Assembly: GCA_964533495.1 (NCBI GenBank)
Contig: CAZHJU010000002.1
Coordinates: 1 to 64,000, forward strand
Origin: Ga0077527 sp964533495
GTDB lineage: Bacteria; Pseudomonadota; Gammaproteobacteria; Burkholderiales; SG8-41
Reading direction: 5' to 3'
DNA: 64,000 nucleotides
Made by a program: the position numbers and the translations under genes. Shown here piece after piece: positions 49,201-57,790 of this stretch. Position 1 is the first letter of the stretch; each line of letters opens with the position of its first letter. Below the pieces are notes generated by a model. That model did no database searches. It saw only the letters and a program-made list of their open reading frames with translations, and had not been told where the DNA came from.

Positions 49201-50858
49201 CCGCCGTCCGCCACGCTGATGCCGCTGGCCTCCCCGGTCAGCCGCTGGTTCACGCCCAGCACGATCGGCGCCGCGAAGTTGACCGTCAGCCCCCCGCCAT
49301 CGGCATCCTCGAAATGCAGCGTGTTGGCGTTGCTCTGCGCGGACGCATCGACCGCCGCCGTCACCGAGATCGACTCGTCCGCGCTCACCACGACGTTCGA
49401 CGTCGCCAGCACCGCGACCAGCGATGCCGCGTTGATCGTCTGCGTGTCGCCGGAAGTGCCGTCGCTGCCGGCGCCGATGACGGCATGGACCGGATCGAGC
49501 AGCAGCACGCCGGTTCTGCCGAAGGCCGCCCCGGTATCGACGCGCCCGGCGAAACCCAGCGACCGTTTGCCCGACACCTCCACCAGCCCGCCGTCCCCGG
49601 ACAGCGCGCCGCCGCGCGCCGACACGGTGCCGCCAAACGCGGTGTCGCCGTCCGACCAGATCACCACCGTGCCGCCGTCACCCGCGCCCGTCGCGTCCGA
49701 CCTGAGCAGAACGCCGTCCCCGACGCGGGTCGACTGCGCGCGCAGCAGGTCCCCCTGTCCGCGGTAATCCCCGCCCACCAGGATCGTGCCCCCGCCCGCG
49801 TCACCCGAGGCGTCGATGCGCGCCCCGCCCGCCAGTTCGACGATATCCGCCGTGACGGAAACCGTGCCGCCCCGCGCCCCGTCCTCCCCGGTGACATCCA
49901 CCGTGCCGGCAACCCGGACGCTGCCGCCCGCGCCGGCGTCCAGCGTGACCGAGCCAGACCGCCCGGTCAAAGACCGCGCCCGGATGATGCCGTCCATGTT
50001 GATCGCCTGGTCGAGCACGCCGCCGGCTTCCGCCGCGGTCAGCAGCACCATGCCGCCGTCGGCAATCACCTCGCCGCGGTTGGCCACTCCCGCAACGAGG
50101 GCGCGGCCATCGGCATCCACGGGACGCCCGCGGCCGTCCGCGCCGGCGGCTTCGACCGCGAAGGAAATCAGTCCGTCGCCGTTGAAATCGATCGCGAAAC
50201 GGTCTCCGGAGGCCAGCAGCACGCGCCCCAGCTTCGCCTGGATGCGCCCGGCGTTTTCCACCCCGGGCGCGACCAGCGCCACCAGCCCGCCCTCGGCCAC
50301 CGTGATGTCGCCCTGGTTCACCACCGCCGCCGATGCGTGGCCGGGACGGGTGAACGCCATCCGCTCCGCCATGAAATCGTCGTTGCGGATGTCCGCCGTG
50401 CTCGCCACCAGTCCGGCGACGTCGATCTTCGCGCCCTGCCCGAACAGTATGCCGTTGCCGTTGACCAGATAGACGATGCCGTTCGCCTGCAGGTTGCCCA
50501 GTATCCGCGACGGATCGCCGCCAATCACCCGGTTGAGCGTGACGGCGGTGGGGGACGGCTGGATGAATCGCGTCGTCTCGCCCGCGGCAATCGAGAACCC
50601 GTTCCATTCGATGATCGCGCGATGGCTGCCCTGGGTGATCTCCACCGTGGACGCGCCGGGCGAGCCGATCGCCGCCGAACCCGCGACGACCCGGCCTCCG
50701 GTCGGATTTGCCGCCGCCCATCCGGGAGCCGCGAAAATCAGGGCCACCGCGACGCTGAGCTTCGAGATGCGGAACCCCGCGTTCCGTCCCTCGCCGGGCG
50801 CGCGACGGGACGGAACGCGGCGTCCGCCGGCGCGCCTTGCCGCATTGCGAGTCTTCAT
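46245..50858 (-). CDS. TpsA exoprotein, filamentous haemagglutinin/HMW type, with right-handed beta-helix
   Basis: 1537 residues. A long basic signal region ends near residue 50 (FAAPGWAAANPTGG). The secretion domain carries the haemagglutination-activity pattern NRVIGGDPSRILG, GIVYLVNGNGILFG (NGNG in place of NPNG) and VASTADIRNDDFM. About residues 620-1120 hold NosD/pectate-lyase-like beta-helix repeats, and the C-terminal third has Asn/Ser/Gly repeats (SGNVSGSIAAANTASISGGN). No Cdi-type toxin end or immunity gene was seen. It is likely a secreted adhesin or matrix protein. The ATG overlaps the TpsB stop (ATGA), with AAAGG upstream. Confidence 0.9.
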   Translation of the reverse strand: MKTRNAARRAGGRRVPSRRAPGEGRNAGFRISKLSVAVALIFAAPGWAAANPTGGRVVAGSAAIGSPGASTVEITQGSHRAIIEWNGFSIAAGETTRFIQPSPTAVTLNRVIGGDPSRILGNLQANGIVYLVNGNGILFGQGAKIDVAGLVASTADIRNDDFMAERMAFTRPGHASAAVVNQGDITVAEGGLVALVAPGVENAGRIQAKLGRVLLASGDRFAIDFNGDGLISFAVEAAGADGRGRPVDADGRALVAGVANRGEVIADGGMVLLTAAEAGGVLDQAINMDGIIRARSLTGRSGSVTLDAGAGGSVRVAGTVDVTGEDGARGGTVSVTADIVELAGGARIDASGDAGGGTILVGGDYRGQGDLLRAQSTRVGDGVLLRSDATGAGDGGTVVIWSDGDTAFGGTVSARGGALSGDGGLVEVSGKRSLGFAGRVDTGAAFGRTGVLLLDPVHAVIGAGSDGTSGDTQTINAASLVAVLATSNVVVSADESISVTAAVDASAQSNANTLHFEDADGGGLTVNFAAPIVLGVNQRLTGEASGISVADGGRIQNAVDVAAAGTAPGTGAHISVQAGSYDGGVVVDKAGVTIAGTEGARMNVAAGQTGITVAAGNVTVEGMTIAGPETAAYTLVDWDSRPTTFGISVNPGVAGAAIRGNTIRDIRTGVSFLQGSSGSVTGNTIDNTKGSVLIRSDDVTVSGNRAGATGSEWDVVILNHVGGAAYFGDPLADQKSYGEAVMALSAANDGMTVLDRRYGVNGFVLDSPHIGNRSHVLVDVDAVPSFDFNLGNGIGNLRQPLSSIQGGVDAVVHGGYVTVRSGEYAGNVVIGKSLTLSGAGAGQTVLRSAVAGGGDAITINGASGVVLRDLTVAEYAHGLRVNGIAHDLTLRGMAFEDNTYAIRNGNTTRADRFRMIDSTITGGLIGVQTYNGYTLAGGVPVATASFSDALFENVTVSGASYKGFYLETANDLVMRNVTIRDTGNAGGPPGSQFRQYGHAVDINLKYDAFGSVTFENLVVENSGFSAGDPTRAAVVIKTRGVPGDSATYTAAPASLQSVEFSGGRIAGSGGVGIRIETLADGSGGQPSVRIGGGIELADNGQDILTGRTNVDASGAVFAGALDGFAIEDRVTHALDDAARGLVVWNPGNLYVTQGSGSIQRAVDAAAADVAVHVSAGTYGENLQVGKSLRLSGDGVAVHGFEAAHGHTLGLSGRWSVGGSADFAGTVVLHGDLSLDTSAADGAITFRGALLGSGSGGQGLALDAGSGTVTVHDIGTAAVALGDVTVRAGEYAGAAGTSYVRSFAAHAGDVAVGSSTLNASGLVDITAVNLSGSITASNVNVVASGNVSGSIAAANTASISGGNVSGVIRGANVEVAALHTANTTVIATNHAAISGTNVQGSVQAPSATIHAAQGVAVHADVGSLVLTAQSGTVSGNMGSVVIGAGAGVIAVNGEAAVAADPGVARTRSVLQPDTPGAPAYGEAPLVSPARLAFGQTAGSVFDREFPLGAAEADGDVLAGFLGGFWEDIAGSRENPDGR

Positions 50859-52618
50859 AATCCGGCACCTTTCGAAAACGACTGGGTCAGTGAAAAGAAA
50901 ACGCGCGGGTTGGAGCCGTTGCCGCCGAGCGCCGCGACCGGGCGCGTCAGCGGAAAAGCCAGCTCCAGCGATGCGAAAACGCCCTCGCGCAGCGCCATGC
51001 GCGCGCCGAGGCCCGCCGAGGCGAGCGATGCGTCCCGCCGTTCTCCGGCGGTCGGCGCCCGGTTCCAGATCCGTCCCGCATCGTAGAAACCGAAGACCTG
51101 CGCCGACCGCAGTTGTCCACTGAAAAGGGCGGGGGAGGGCGAATAACGCAGTTCGAGCTTCGCGCTGATGCCGGCATCGCCGGCGATCTCCGAAGAATCG
51201 TATGCGCGGCCGTAGCTGCCGCCGCCGACCGGAAACTCCTCCGCCACCAGCAGGGGACCATCGGCCACCTGCCCGCTGGCCGAGGCCAGCAGGTCCCATC
51301 CGGTCGTCAGCCGCTGCAGCCGGGCGGCCTGGAACGTCGCTTTCGAAAAATCGCTGCGGCCGTTGCTGCGGGACAATCCGCTGCTGCCGGTACGGGTCGC
51401 GCCGAGAATGTTCAATCCCCGGCTGAATTCGAATTCGACCTGGTTGATGCCCAGGTAGCCGTCCACGTAGTCGTGGACGCCGCCGAAACGCAGCACGCTG
51501 GCGCGATCCCTCGAAAACGCGGTGCCGAGCACCGTGGTTTCCGAGTCGCGATAGCCGAAGGTTCCGCTCAGGCGCAGATTCTCCCGCCGCGAGCGGATCG
51601 CCGGATACGACAGCACGACGTCACCGCTCGTGCTGCTGCTCTGGAACTGCAGCGGCGCGAGCGTGAAACCGGGCTCGGACAGGATGCGCCGGCCCGAAAC
51701 CGCCAGTTGCGCGCCTTCCGCGCCGAACGGAATGTCCTGTGACAGCTCGCCGAAGCGCAGTTCGTCGGTCTGGCTGCCCAGCACGCCGCGGAACCGCGTG
51801 CGCCCCTGCAGCGAATTCAGTCCCGCGCCGCCCTGGAGCTGGTAAGGCCCGACGTAACGGGTGCCGCGGTTGTCCACGCCCGCATAACCGTCGATGCGGC
51901 TCTGCTGCACCAGCAGCGTCAGATCCGACGCGCCCTGCACGTCGGGCGAGGCCGACAGCAGCACGCGCGCCGACATCCCCGGCAGATCGTTCGCCAGCAG
52001 CAGGTAGCGCTCCAGGTCCGCCGCGCGCAAGGGCCGCGAGGCCCTTATTTTTTCCAGGTAACGCCACAGGACCGCGTCGTCGCCGAACGTCCGGCCTTCG
52101 ATGCGCACGGCGTCGATGAATCCCTCCACCACGCGCAGGCGCATCGTGCCCGACTCGACGCTCTGCTCCGGCACCACGGCGCGGGACAGGATGTAACCGT
52201 CGCCGCGGTATTTCGCCGTGATGCGCCGCGCGATTTCCAGAAGCTCCCGGTAACCGATCTCCTTCGACAGGAATTCCCCGTACAAGGGCGCCAGTTCGGC
52301 GGTGCCGTACACCGAGGCGCCGTCGATCCTCAGCGCGGCAAGCACGAACCTGGAAGCGTCCTCCACCGGTGGCGGAACATCGACGGGCTGACGCACCTCG
52401 GGCACCGGCGACGCGCCGGGACGTTTGGGTTCGCCCAGCCGCCGCTCTATCTGCCCGGGGTCCACGGTGGGCGGCACGAGCGGCTGCGCAGTTGCCGGCG
52501 CACCGTGGAGCATCGCCCCCATGATCGCTGCCGCGGCGGGCAGCCGGAGACGCCCGACATGACGACGCCGCGCGCCGCCACCGGCGGCAACCGAATTCCC
52601 CTGATTTTGCGATTCCAA
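50855..52618 (-). CDS. TpsB outer membrane transporter (ShlB/FhaC/HecB family)
   Basis: 587 residues. Signal peptide, then a Pro-rich segment (IERRLGEPKRPGASPVPEV), POTRA domains (FVLAALRIDGASVYGTAEL, GYRELLEIARRITAKYRGDGYILSRAVVPEQ) and a 16-strand barrel with the family motif RFGGVHDYVDGYLG; it ends in SLTQSFSKGAGL. It exports the TpsA protein encoded next. The only start that keeps the signal peptide is TTG at 52618. The promoter region holds a TTAA-type direct repeat at 52680. Confidence 0.92.
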   Translation of the reverse strand: MESQNQGNSVAAGGGARRRHVGRLRLPAAAAIMGAMLHGAPATAQPLVPPTVDPGQIERRLGEPKRPGASPVPEVRQPVDVPPPVEDASRFVLAALRIDGASVYGTAELAPLYGEFLSKEIGYRELLEIARRITAKYRGDGYILSRAVVPEQSVESGTMRLRVVEGFIDAVRIEGRTFGDDAVLWRYLEKIRASRPLRAADLERYLLLANDLPGMSARVLLSASPDVQGASDLTLLVQQSRIDGYAGVDNRGTRYVGPYQLQGGAGLNSLQGRTRFRGVLGSQTDELRFGELSQDIPFGAEGAQLAVSGRRILSEPGFTLAPLQFQSSSTSGDVVLSYPAIRSRRENLRLSGTFGYRDSETTVLGTAFSRDRASVLRFGGVHDYVDGYLGINQVEFEFSRGLNILGATRTGSSGLSRSNGRSDFSKATFQAARLQRLTTGWDLLASASGQVADGPLLVAEEFPVGGGSYGRAYDSSEIAGDAGISAKLELRYSPSPALFSGQLRSAQVFGFYDAGRIWNRAPTAGERRDASLASAGLGARMALREGVFASLELAFPLTRPVAALGGNGSNPRVFFSLTQSFSKGAGL

Positions 52619-52679
52619 TTCAGCTCACATGGTCCCCGTTCTTGTGGCCGAATCTTAGGGTTCCGGAATCGCCGCTGCT

Positions 52680-52695
52680 GTTAAAAAATGTTAAC
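52680..52695 (-). promoter_or_regulatory. TTAA-type direct repeat upstream of the two-partner secretion operon
   Basis: GTTAAAAAATGTTAAC has the same 10-bp period and matches 13 of 16 bases of the box at 28166. It ends 62 bp upstream of the TTG start of TpsB, a usual position for an activator site. In the operon direction a TAAGAT hexamer lies about 22 nt beyond it. Confidence 0.5.
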
Positions 52696-52847
52696 CCGCG
52701 CGCAAACGACTGACGGCAACGCCGCGCGGGATTGCATCATGATGGATGACTGCTGCGACCGGCCCGGCCTTTGCGCCGGAATCGCCCGATGCTTCAGTCG
52801 CTGGCTGCGAACTGCGTCCGGACCAGGCAAAAATACAAAAATATCAA

Positions 52848-52865
52848 TAAAATCAAATGCTTATA
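52848..52865 (-). repeat. AT-rich stop-proximal repeat, copy D
   Basis: TAAAATCAAATGCTTATA, one mismatch from the 24725 copy, 11 nt beyond the SelO stop codon. The flank toward 52830 (AAATACAAAAATATCAA) is also AT-rich. Confidence 0.7.
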
Positions 52866-52876
52866 TAACTTCATCA

Positions 52877-54415
52877 TCAGGTACCGCAGAAAGTCTGATA
52901 ACCCGCGGACTCGCTGGCCGACGCCGGATGCACATAGGCCGAGAATTCAATTCGCTCGTCAAACGGCCGCTGCAACACCGTCAGCAGTTTTTCAAACGGC
53001 GCATGGTCGCCGAGATCCACCGCGGCCGCCAGCGCTTCTTCGACTTTATGGTTGCGCGGAATGTAGACCGGATTCACCGCGCGCATCGCCTGCGCACGTT
53101 GTGCGGGGTCGATGCCTTCGGTGTTGAGGCGCGCGCGCCAGCGCGGCAGCCAGGCATCGAGTTTCGCATCGCCGGCGTACAGTTGCCGCAGCCCGCCCTC
53201 GCGCGAGGCATCGGCTGATTCGGCGGCATCCGCCAGCCGGCGGAAGGCCTGCGTGAAATCAACGCCCTGACCTTCCATGCCGGCAAGGAAATTCTGCGCC
53301 AGTTCGAGATCGCCATTTTCTTCCTGCGCCAGTCCGAGTTTTTTGCGCATGCCGGCGAGCCAGTGGCGCTCGTAGCGCGACTGGAAACCGCCGAGGATCT
53401 CCATCGCACCTTCCACGGCCTTGTCCTGATCGCCGCCGCTTTCGCCGGCCAGCAGCGGCAGCAGCGCCTCGGCGAAACGCGCGAGGTTCCAGTTGGCGAT
53501 CGGCGGCTGGTTCACATAGGCATAGCGGCCGTATTCGTCGATGGAACTGAACACGGTCTTCGGATCATAACGGTCCATGAAGGCGCAGGGGCCGTAATCG
53601 ATGGTCTCGCCGGACAGCGTCATGTTGTCGGTGTTCATCACGCCGTGGATGAAGCCGACGTTCATCCACTGTGCGATCAGCGCCGCCTGCCGGTCGCACA
53701 GCGCGCGCAGCAGCTCGAAATACGGCCTGTCCGCGCCCCTGATCTCCGGGTAATGTCGGTCGATCACGTAATCCGCGAGCTTCTTCAGCAGCGCCTCGTC
53801 GCCGCGCGCGGTGACAAACTGGAAAGTCCCGACGCGGATGTGGCTCGCCGCAACCCGTGTCAGCACCGCCCCCGGCAGATTGCGCTCGCGTCGCACGAAC
53901 TCGCCGGTGGTCACGGCAGCCAGCGCGCGTGTAGTCGGGATGCCCAGCGCATGCATCGCCTCGCCGATCAGGTACTCGCGCAGCACCGGCCCCAGCGCCG
54001 CCTTGCCGTCGCCGCCGCGCGAAAACGGCGTGCGACCGGAGCCCTTGAACGCGACGTCGCGGCGGCGCCCCTTCTTGTCGATCACCTCGCCCAGCAGCAG
54101 CGCGCGGCCGTCGCCGAGCTGCGGCGAGAAGCCGCCGAACTGGTGGCCGGCATAGGCCAGCGCGATGGTCACCGTGCCTTCAGGGAGTTTGTTGCCGGAA
54201 AAGATCAGTGCGCCTTCCGGAGAATCGAACACCTGCGCATCGAGCCCCAGATCTTCGGCCAGCGCATGATTGAATTTGATCAGCCTGGGCTGCGGAACCT
54301 CGGCCGCTTTCCACGGCACATACAAGCCCTCAAGATCACGGGCGTAAGTATTTACGAAACGCAAAACTGATGATACGGACGTGGCTTTCGTCTTCACGAA
54401 ATCATGATAGACCAA
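52877..54415 (-). CDS. selO: SelO (YdiU/UPF0061) protein AMPylase
   Basis: 512 residues. Pseudokinase-fold enzyme that transfers AMP to protein hydroxyl side chains during oxidative stress. Signatures: AYAGHQFGGFSPQLGDGRALLLGE, DVAFKGSGRTPFSRGGDGKA, MHALGIPTTRAL, FIHGVMNTDNMTLSGETIDYGP, and the C-terminal YQTFCGT with the conserved redox Cys. The start is uncertain: TTG at 54415 and GTG at 54397 are the only upstream options and neither has a clear ribosome site. Stand-alone gene. Confidence 0.94.
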   Translation of the reverse strand: MVYHDFVKTKATSVSSVLRFVNTYARDLEGLYVPWKAAEVPQPRLIKFNHALAEDLGLDAQVFDSPEGALIFSGNKLPEGTVTIALAYAGHQFGGFSPQLGDGRALLLGEVIDKKGRRRDVAFKGSGRTPFSRGGDGKAALGPVLREYLIGEAMHALGIPTTRALAAVTTGEFVRRERNLPGAVLTRVAASHIRVGTFQFVTARGDEALLKKLADYVIDRHYPEIRGADRPYFELLRALCDRQAALIAQWMNVGFIHGVMNTDNMTLSGETIDYGPCAFMDRYDPKTVFSSIDEYGRYAYVNQPPIANWNLARFAEALLPLLAGESGGDQDKAVEGAMEILGGFQSRYERHWLAGMRKKLGLAQEENGDLELAQNFLAGMEGQGVDFTQAFRRLADAAESADASREGGLRQLYAGDAKLDAWLPRWRARLNTEGIDPAQRAQAMRAVNPVYIPRNHKVEEALAAAVDLGDHAPFEKLLTVLQRPFDERIEFSAYVHPASASESAGYQTFCGT

Positions 54416-54472
54416 GATTTGAAATAGCTCACATAAGAATAAGGAGACCCCAATCGGGGCGTATCAGGTTGA

Positions 54473-54904
54473 TCAAGGACATTTAACACCAATGACGTCG
54501 TTATATTGCCCCTGAGGCCATGCGGTAGCTCGCCACCGATAGGCTCCAGGACCGATGAACCGTAACTCCCACTCGCGCATCTCGTCAGGAATTCCCTTCA
54601 GTTCAGGACCGTATTTGATAATCAGACTGTTGGGCTCAGCTCGCACTACAGCCGCGTTGTACTCGGTGAGCATGGCACCAGTGCTAACCCTCCACTTACG
54701 GTCCAGCTTAAATGTGAGCCGCTTCCTGTCGGGACTAACCACAAAGTTCTGATGCAGATTGTCTGGGCGGCAACCAAACTTGGCCTCGACGCTCTCCGCC
54801 CACTTCCCGCTCAGCAATGACCAGTCAAACGATTGGGCATATGACATGAAAGGAAGACTCATGAGCCCTGCAAAAGTAATTATTCTGATTCGCATGCAGA
54901 TCAT
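54473..54904 (-). CDS. Small exported protein of unknown function
   Basis: 143 residues from the ATG at 54904 (GAGGTG upstream). A signal peptide (IRIITFAGLMSLPFMSYAQ) is followed by about 120 residues with SLLSGKWAESVEAKFGCRPD near the start and YRWRATAWPQGQYNDVIGVKC at the end; the two Cys could form a disulfide. The pattern of short strands suggests a small beta-barrel, but no family was recognised. Base composition is clearly lower in GC than the neighbours, which suggests acquisition by transfer. Confidence 0.7.
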   Translation of the reverse strand: MICMRIRIITFAGLMSLPFMSYAQSFDWSLLSGKWAESVEAKFGCRPDNLHQNFVVSPDRKRLTFKLDRKWRVSTGAMLTEYNAAVVRAEPNSLIIKYGPELKGIPDEMREWELRFIGPGAYRWRATAWPQGQYNDVIGVKCP

Positions 54905-55040
54905 TGACACACCTCGCAGATTACAGGATTTTCTGTTTTATGGATTCCATACTTCACCAGACCTCTTACGATTCATGTTGCCAGCTAATACTCATACTCA
55001 TCCATTTCTGCTGCTCACGCGCAAAACATAGAACGGAAAA

Positions 55041-55100
55041 TCAAAACTCCACCACACTCCGTATCGACTCCCCGGCATGCATCAGATCGAACCCTTTATT
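55041..55100 (-). pseudogene. 3'-terminal remnant of a second frmA-like gene
   Basis: Reverse-strand reading gives NKGFDLMHAGESIRSVVEF and a stop, matching the C-terminus of FrmA encoded at 55728 with one substitution. DNA identity to 55728-55787 is 49 of 60, and nearly all differences are synonymous, so this is an old divergent copy rather than a recent duplication. Similarity ends abruptly at 55100. Confidence 0.85.
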
Positions 55101-55145
55101 AAAGCAGTTAGGGTCAGTGTTTTTCACCTCGCCCCACACTAAACT

Positions 55146-55418
55146 TCAACGCCTGCGATAAATTTCCCGGCGATGACCGATGGACAGCGCGTGAACAACC
55201 AGCCGCTGATCCTGTATTTCGCAGATGACGCGAAAATCACCAATGCGATAGCGCCACAAGCCGGCAAGCTCCCCGCGCAGCGCTTCGCCGAAATGCCGTG
55301 GATTGCCCGTCCCCTCCAGTCTCGATTCCAGCCAGTCGAGGATGCGCGCCGCAGCGGGACGATCAAGCTTCGCGAGCTGCTTTTGTGCAAACCCCGAAAT
55401 TTCAACCGTCCAGGCCAA
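55146..55418 (-). CDS. RelE/ParE-family toxin
   Basis: 90 residues. The start is a TTG at 55418 that overlaps the antitoxin stop region by 17 nt. Typical features are ISGFAQKQLAKLDRPAAARILDWLESRL, GLWRYRIGDFRVICEI and HALSIGHRREIYRR at the C-terminus. RelE members cut ribosome-bound mRNA and ParE members poison gyrase; WRYRIGDFRVICEI with a C-terminal HRREIY is more RelE-like. Co-transcribed with the antitoxin directly upstream. Confidence 0.85.
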   Translation of the reverse strand: MAWTVEISGFAQKQLAKLDRPAAARILDWLESRLEGTGNPRHFGEALRGELAGLWRYRIGDFRVICEIQDQRLVVHALSIGHRREIYRRR

Positions 55419-55614
55419 GCGATTTCCTGACCTCGGCGATGGATTTCGCGCGACCACCTGCTTTACGCGCCTGCTCGGTAAGCGTGATGTCCTCCCGGTC
55501 TTCCAGGTAACGCACTACGGCTTCACGCACCACGCCGCTCTTGGTGCTGCCGGTAGCTTCGGCAATGCGCGCAATCGCGGCCTCCAGTTGTTTCTCCAGT
55601 CTTACAGCCAGCAT
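55402..55614 (-). CDS. Ribbon-helix-helix antitoxin (CopG/RelB-like)
   Basis: 70 residues. MLAVRLEKQLEAAIARIAEATGS followed by TKSGVVREAVVRYLED is a ribbon-helix-helix DNA-binding domain; the C-terminal KAGGRAKSIAEVRKSLGL would wrap the toxin. A strong GGAGG lies before the ATG. It overlaps the toxin reading frame by 17 nt. Autoregulation is likely through the tandem TATGACA repeats upstream. Confidence 0.85.
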   Translation of the reverse strand: MLAVRLEKQLEAAIARIAEATGSTKSGVVREAVVRYLEDREDITLTEQARKAGGRAKSIAEVRKSLGLDG

Positions 55615-55645
55615 GGCGAACCTCCGTATCGTGTCACCTCAATGG

Positions 55646-55662
55646 TATGACATTGTATGACA
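55646..55662. promoter_or_regulatory. Tandem TATGACA repeats, candidate antitoxin operator
   Basis: TATGACA at 55646-55652 and 55656-55662, a 10-bp period, 32 bp upstream of the antitoxin start. Ribbon-helix-helix antitoxins commonly bind such helically phased repeats over their own promoter. Confidence 0.5.
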
Positions 55663-55700
55663 GTCAGGCCACCTTCTGTCTGGAATCTTAAATAATTAAA

Positions 55701-55718
55701 TAAAATCAATAATTTAAA
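55701..55718 (-). repeat. AT-rich stop-proximal repeat, divergent copy F
   Basis: TAAAATCAATAATTTAAA matches the 24725 copy at 14 of 18 positions and lies 9 nt beyond the frmA stop, within a fully AT-rich block (about 55688-55725). Confidence 0.45.
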
Positions 55719-55727
55719 AAATTTCGA

Positions 55728-56837
<1,110 letters not shown>

Positions 56838-56914
56838 GCGGCTTCTCCTGTGGATTCCAAGAATTAGACGAAACGGGAAATGGCAATAAGCTGCAACAAA
56901 CGGCAACGAACGGA

Positions 56915-57754
56915 TCAGCCGCCGAGCAGCGCGCGGGTCGCGGTGACACCCTCGCGCGCGGCCTCCGCCGCGGGCCGCGCCCACAACTCCGGGTTCGGCG
57001 CCTCGTAACTGAGGTATCCCTGATAACTTTTTTCGGCGAGCAACGCAAACACCTCCGCCCAGCGCACGCAGCCCCGCCCCGGCGCCAGGCGGTCGGTCGG
57101 CCGCAGCATGCCCTGGGGCGCGGTCGGCGGCACGTCGCTGTACTGGACGGCGAAGATGTGCTCCGCCGGCACGCCAGCGAAACCGCGCCCGCCGGAACCG
57201 CTGCGTTCGAGGTGGTAGGTGTCGAGCAGCAGGCCGAAGGCCGAGTGCGCGACCCGCGCATGCAGTTCCCGCGCGATGTCCAGCGTGTTCATGGTCGTGT
57301 GCGCCGAGCTGTATTCCCAGGCGAGGCGCAGGCCGTGGCCGGCGGCGACATCGGCCGCCGCGCGCATGTTGCCCACCGCGGCGTCGAGGCTGCCGGTGGC
57401 CTGCCCGGTGGCGGTCATGATCATGCCGCAGCCAACAGCCCCGGCAATGACACAGGTCTCGTCGAGCACGGCCAGCAGGCGCTCACGCTCGGCACCGGCG
57501 GCGAACAGCAGGCCGTACTCGGTGCCCGTCACGGCCACCGGAATGCCCGCGGCACGGATCATCGCGATGACTTCATCGCGCGTGCGCCCGGCCCCGTACG
57601 CCTGCATCACGTCGCTGCGGCGGATCTCGACGGCGTTCCAGCCGGCGTCGCGCGCGACCCGCAGCACTTCCGGAAACGGCGTCGATTCCAGAGTCCAGGT
57701 GTGCAACGCGAGGCGGCGGGAAAAATGCGCGGCATCGGGTTTCGGCTTGAACAT
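56915..57754 (-). CDS. Sugar phosphate isomerase/epimerase-like TIM barrel protein
   Basis: 279 residues from the ATG at 57754; an ATG at 57784 is also possible and neither has a clear ribosome site. It has the xylose isomerase-like/AP endonuclease 2 TIM-barrel pattern: RRLALHTWTLES, GWNAVEIRRSD, RLAWEYSSAHTT, FGLLLDTYHL, IFAVQYSDVP, GYLSYEAPNPE, with Glu, Asp and His placed as metal ligands. The substrate is unknown. It lies 77 nt upstream of frmA on the same strand and is divergent from gluQ. Confidence 0.8.
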   Translation of the reverse strand: MFKPKPDAAHFSRRLALHTWTLESTPFPEVLRVARDAGWNAVEIRRSDVMQAYGAGRTRDEVIAMIRAAGIPVAVTGTEYGLLFAAGAERERLLAVLDETCVIAGAVGCGMIMTATGQATGSLDAAVGNMRAAADVAAGHGLRLAWEYSSAHTTMNTLDIARELHARVAHSAFGLLLDTYHLERSGSGGRGFAGVPAEHIFAVQYSDVPPTAPQGMLRPTDRLAPGRGCVRWAEVFALLAEKSYQGYLSYEAPNPELWARPAAEAAREGVTATRALLGG

Positions 57755-57790
57755 GGGGTCGGACAATCGGGGGTAAACTGCCATTCTAGT

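Noticed and set aside
44622..51086. A very long plus-strand open frame opposite the kinase end and the TpsA gene
   Set aside because: It has low-complexity Arg/Ala/Pro/His composition with no domain, while the opposite strand encodes well-formed kinase and exoprotein domains; it is an artefact of GC-rich codon use.
46245..52618. A contact-dependent inhibition (CdiB-CdiA) system
   Set aside because: The exoprotein has no Cdi-type C-terminal toxin or VENN-like boundary and no small immunity gene follows; it ends at a convergent kinase gene.
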